Of a stretch of DNA of 7,037 nucleotides, positions 6,257 to 7,037 are shown piece after piece. Location: assembly GCA_937983495.1 (NCBI GenBank), contig CALKAA010000271.1, positions 1 to 7,037 on the forward strand. The letters run 5' to 3'. Numbering within the stretch: position 1 is the first letter of the stretch; each line of letters starts with the position of its first letter. A program made the translations under genes and the position numbers. The notes beneath the pieces were generated by a model. The model was not told where the DNA came from. It did no database searches and saw only the letters and a list, made by a program, of their open reading frames with translations. This DNA is from an uncultured Gemmobacter sp. Its GTDB lineage: Bacteria > Pseudomonadota > Alphaproteobacteria > Rhodobacterales > Rhodobacteraceae.

Positions 6257-6442
6257 GTCGGCGGCGTCCTTCGTGTGAGCAGTGCACGGAATGCAAAAAC
6301 GGTTTTGGCCCGCGACTCAGAGGGAACCCGGGCCGGGCTGCCCCATATAAAGACAGTGCGGATGCAGCGAAACCCCTGCCCGCGATGCACAAGCACAATT
6401 CCGCGTGTTGCCGTAGGGCGCGGGCTGCGCTACTGCGACGCC
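6257..6442. promoter_or_regulatory. Divergent intergenic region, mreB promoter (-) and truA promoter (+)
   Basis: These 186 bp separate the divergent mreB and truA genes and must hold the operon promoter. I cannot place a good -35/-10 pair on either strand. An AT-rich island at 6345-6351 (ATATAAA; minus strand TTTATAT) is the best -10 candidate for the mreB direction, but no TTGAC-like hexamer sits at the right distance. Other visible elements are an 11-bp dyad AAAAC-G-GTTTT (6296-6306), a GC-rich stretch CCCGGGCCGGG (6327-6337), and one GANTC site (6314-6318) of the kind methylated by CcrM in alphaproteobacteria. The mreB Shine-Dalgarno GAAGGA lies at 6267-6272 on the minus strand. Confidence 0.5.
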
Positions 6443-7037
6443 ATGCCCAGATATGCGCTGAAAATCGAATATGACGGTGGCCCCTTTGCCGGCTGGCAAC
6501 GGCAGGCGCAGGGCCAGCCTTCCGTGCAGGCGGCCATCGAGGCCGCGCTGGCCCGGCTGGAACCGCGCGATCACACCATCGCCGCCGCAGGCCGCACCGA
6601 TGCGGGCGTGCATGCCACGGGCCAGGTGGCGCATTGCGATCTGGCGAAGGACTGGGACGCGTTCAAACTGTCCGAGGCGCTGAACTGGCACATGAAGCTC
6701 GCCCCCGTGGCGGTGGTGCAGGCGGTGCGGGTGGCGGATGAGTTTCACGCCCGGTTTTCCGCGCTGGAGCGGCGCTATACCTTTCGCCTTGTCAGCCGCC
6801 GTGCGCCGGTCACCCATGACAAGGGCCTCGTCTGGCAGGTGCTGAACCGCCTCGATGTGGCGGCGATGCGCGCAGGGGCCGCGCATCTGGTGGGGCATCA
6901 CGATTTCACCACCTTCCGCTCCACCCTGTGTCAGGCCGCCTCGCCGGTGAAAACGCTGGATGAAATCACCATCGAGGCGCTGGATTATCCCGGCGGGCAG
7001 GAAATCCGCTTTCCCCTGCGCGCCCGCAGCTTCCTGC
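6443..7037 (+). CDS. truA: TruA, tRNA pseudouridine(38-40) synthase, 3'-truncated
   Basis: TruA converts uridines 38, 39 and 40 in the anticodon stem-loop of many tRNAs to pseudouridine, in the cytosol. The frame runs open from ATG 6443 past the window edge. 198 codons are present, probably about three quarters of the gene. It starts MPRYALKIEYDGGPFAGWQRQ and carries the hallmark A-G-R-T-D-A-G-V-H-A (49-58), in which Asp53 is the catalytic nucleophile (Asp60 in E. coli). It continues with FHARFSALERRYTFRL, the family's RFSA-R-Y motif, then GHHDFTTFRST, and at the cut edge RARSFL, where the family continues toward the H-Q-V-R motif. No in-frame ATG, GTG or TTG with a ribosome site lies close upstream, so ATG 6443 is the start, as the family alignment suggests. 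No Shine-Dalgarno is evident. The gene is divergent from mreB and not part of the shape operon. Confidence 0.96.
   Translation, partial: MPRYALKIEYDGGPFAGWQRQAQGQPSVQAAIEAALARLEPRDHTIAAAGRTDAGVHATGQVAHCDLAKDWDAFKLSEALNWHMKLAPVAVVQAVRVADEFHARFSALERRYTFRLVSRRAPVTHDKGLVWQVLNRLDVAAMRAGAAHLVGHHDFTTFRSTLCQAASPVKTLDEITIEALDYPGGQEIRFPLRARSFL

Noticed and set aside
6314..6318. GANTC site as a specific cell-cycle signal for mreB
   Set aside because: Other GANTC sites occur inside coding sequence in this window (for example 5304-5308, 5634-5638, 4664-4668), so one site between genes is not evidence alone.
6317..6901. 194-codon minus-strand open frame over the intergenic region and truA
   Set aside because: It overlaps the catalytic core of TruA on the opposite strand, is rich in His and Arg, and has no recognised motif.
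1..7037. CRISPR arrays, tRNA or rRNA genes, insertion sequences, phage or defence genes
   Set aside because: I found no direct repeat array, no cloverleaf-like or rRNA-like sequence, no transposase and no flanking inverted repeats. Nearly all sequence is accounted for by housekeeping genes.

Overview
The window is GC-rich chromosomal DNA from an alphaproteobacterium. Protein style (the MreB, MreC and PBP2 sequences, and a helix-hairpin-helix tail of the kind found on Rhodobacterales NuoE) points to the Rhodobacteraceae. This placement rests on recognition of the sequences, not on a search. The left end is a contig end: bases 1-18 match the 3' end of the standard Illumina adapter at 17 of 18 positions.

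Layout, left to right. After the adapter remnant, the 3' end of a plus-strand gene encodes a helix-hairpin-helix tail (18-230), followed by a clear intrinsic terminator (270-301). A C-rich spacer (about 302-401) carries a second hairpin and a canonical G-quadruplex motif on the minus strand. Next is a small plus-strand gene for an unrecognised protein with two membrane segments (402-647). It converges with a five-gene minus-strand operon: mreB (6256-5222), mreC (5198-4281), mreD (4288-3749), mrdA/PBP2 (3752-1821) and rodA/mrdB (1792-653). A 16-bp perfect palindrome lies where the two converging genes meet. A 186-bp divergent intergenic region separates mreB from truA (6443 onward, plus strand), which is cut by the right edge after 198 codons.

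The operon is the classical elongasome (Rod complex). MreB filaments run along the inner face of the inner membrane. MreC and MreD link them to the periplasmic side and are thought to activate the synthase. RodA is the SEDS glycan polymerase and PBP2 its partner transpeptidase. The genes are tightly packed (23-nt gap, 8-nt overlap, 4-nt ATGA overlap, 28-nt gap), which fits one transcript and translational coupling.

This is mostly a conserved housekeeping region and I see no previously undescribed system. The points worth a second look are the adapter at the contig end, the G-quadruplex/C-rich spacer, the small orphan membrane protein, the palindrome between converging genes, and an Asn replacing the usual Asp in a SEDS motif of RodA.
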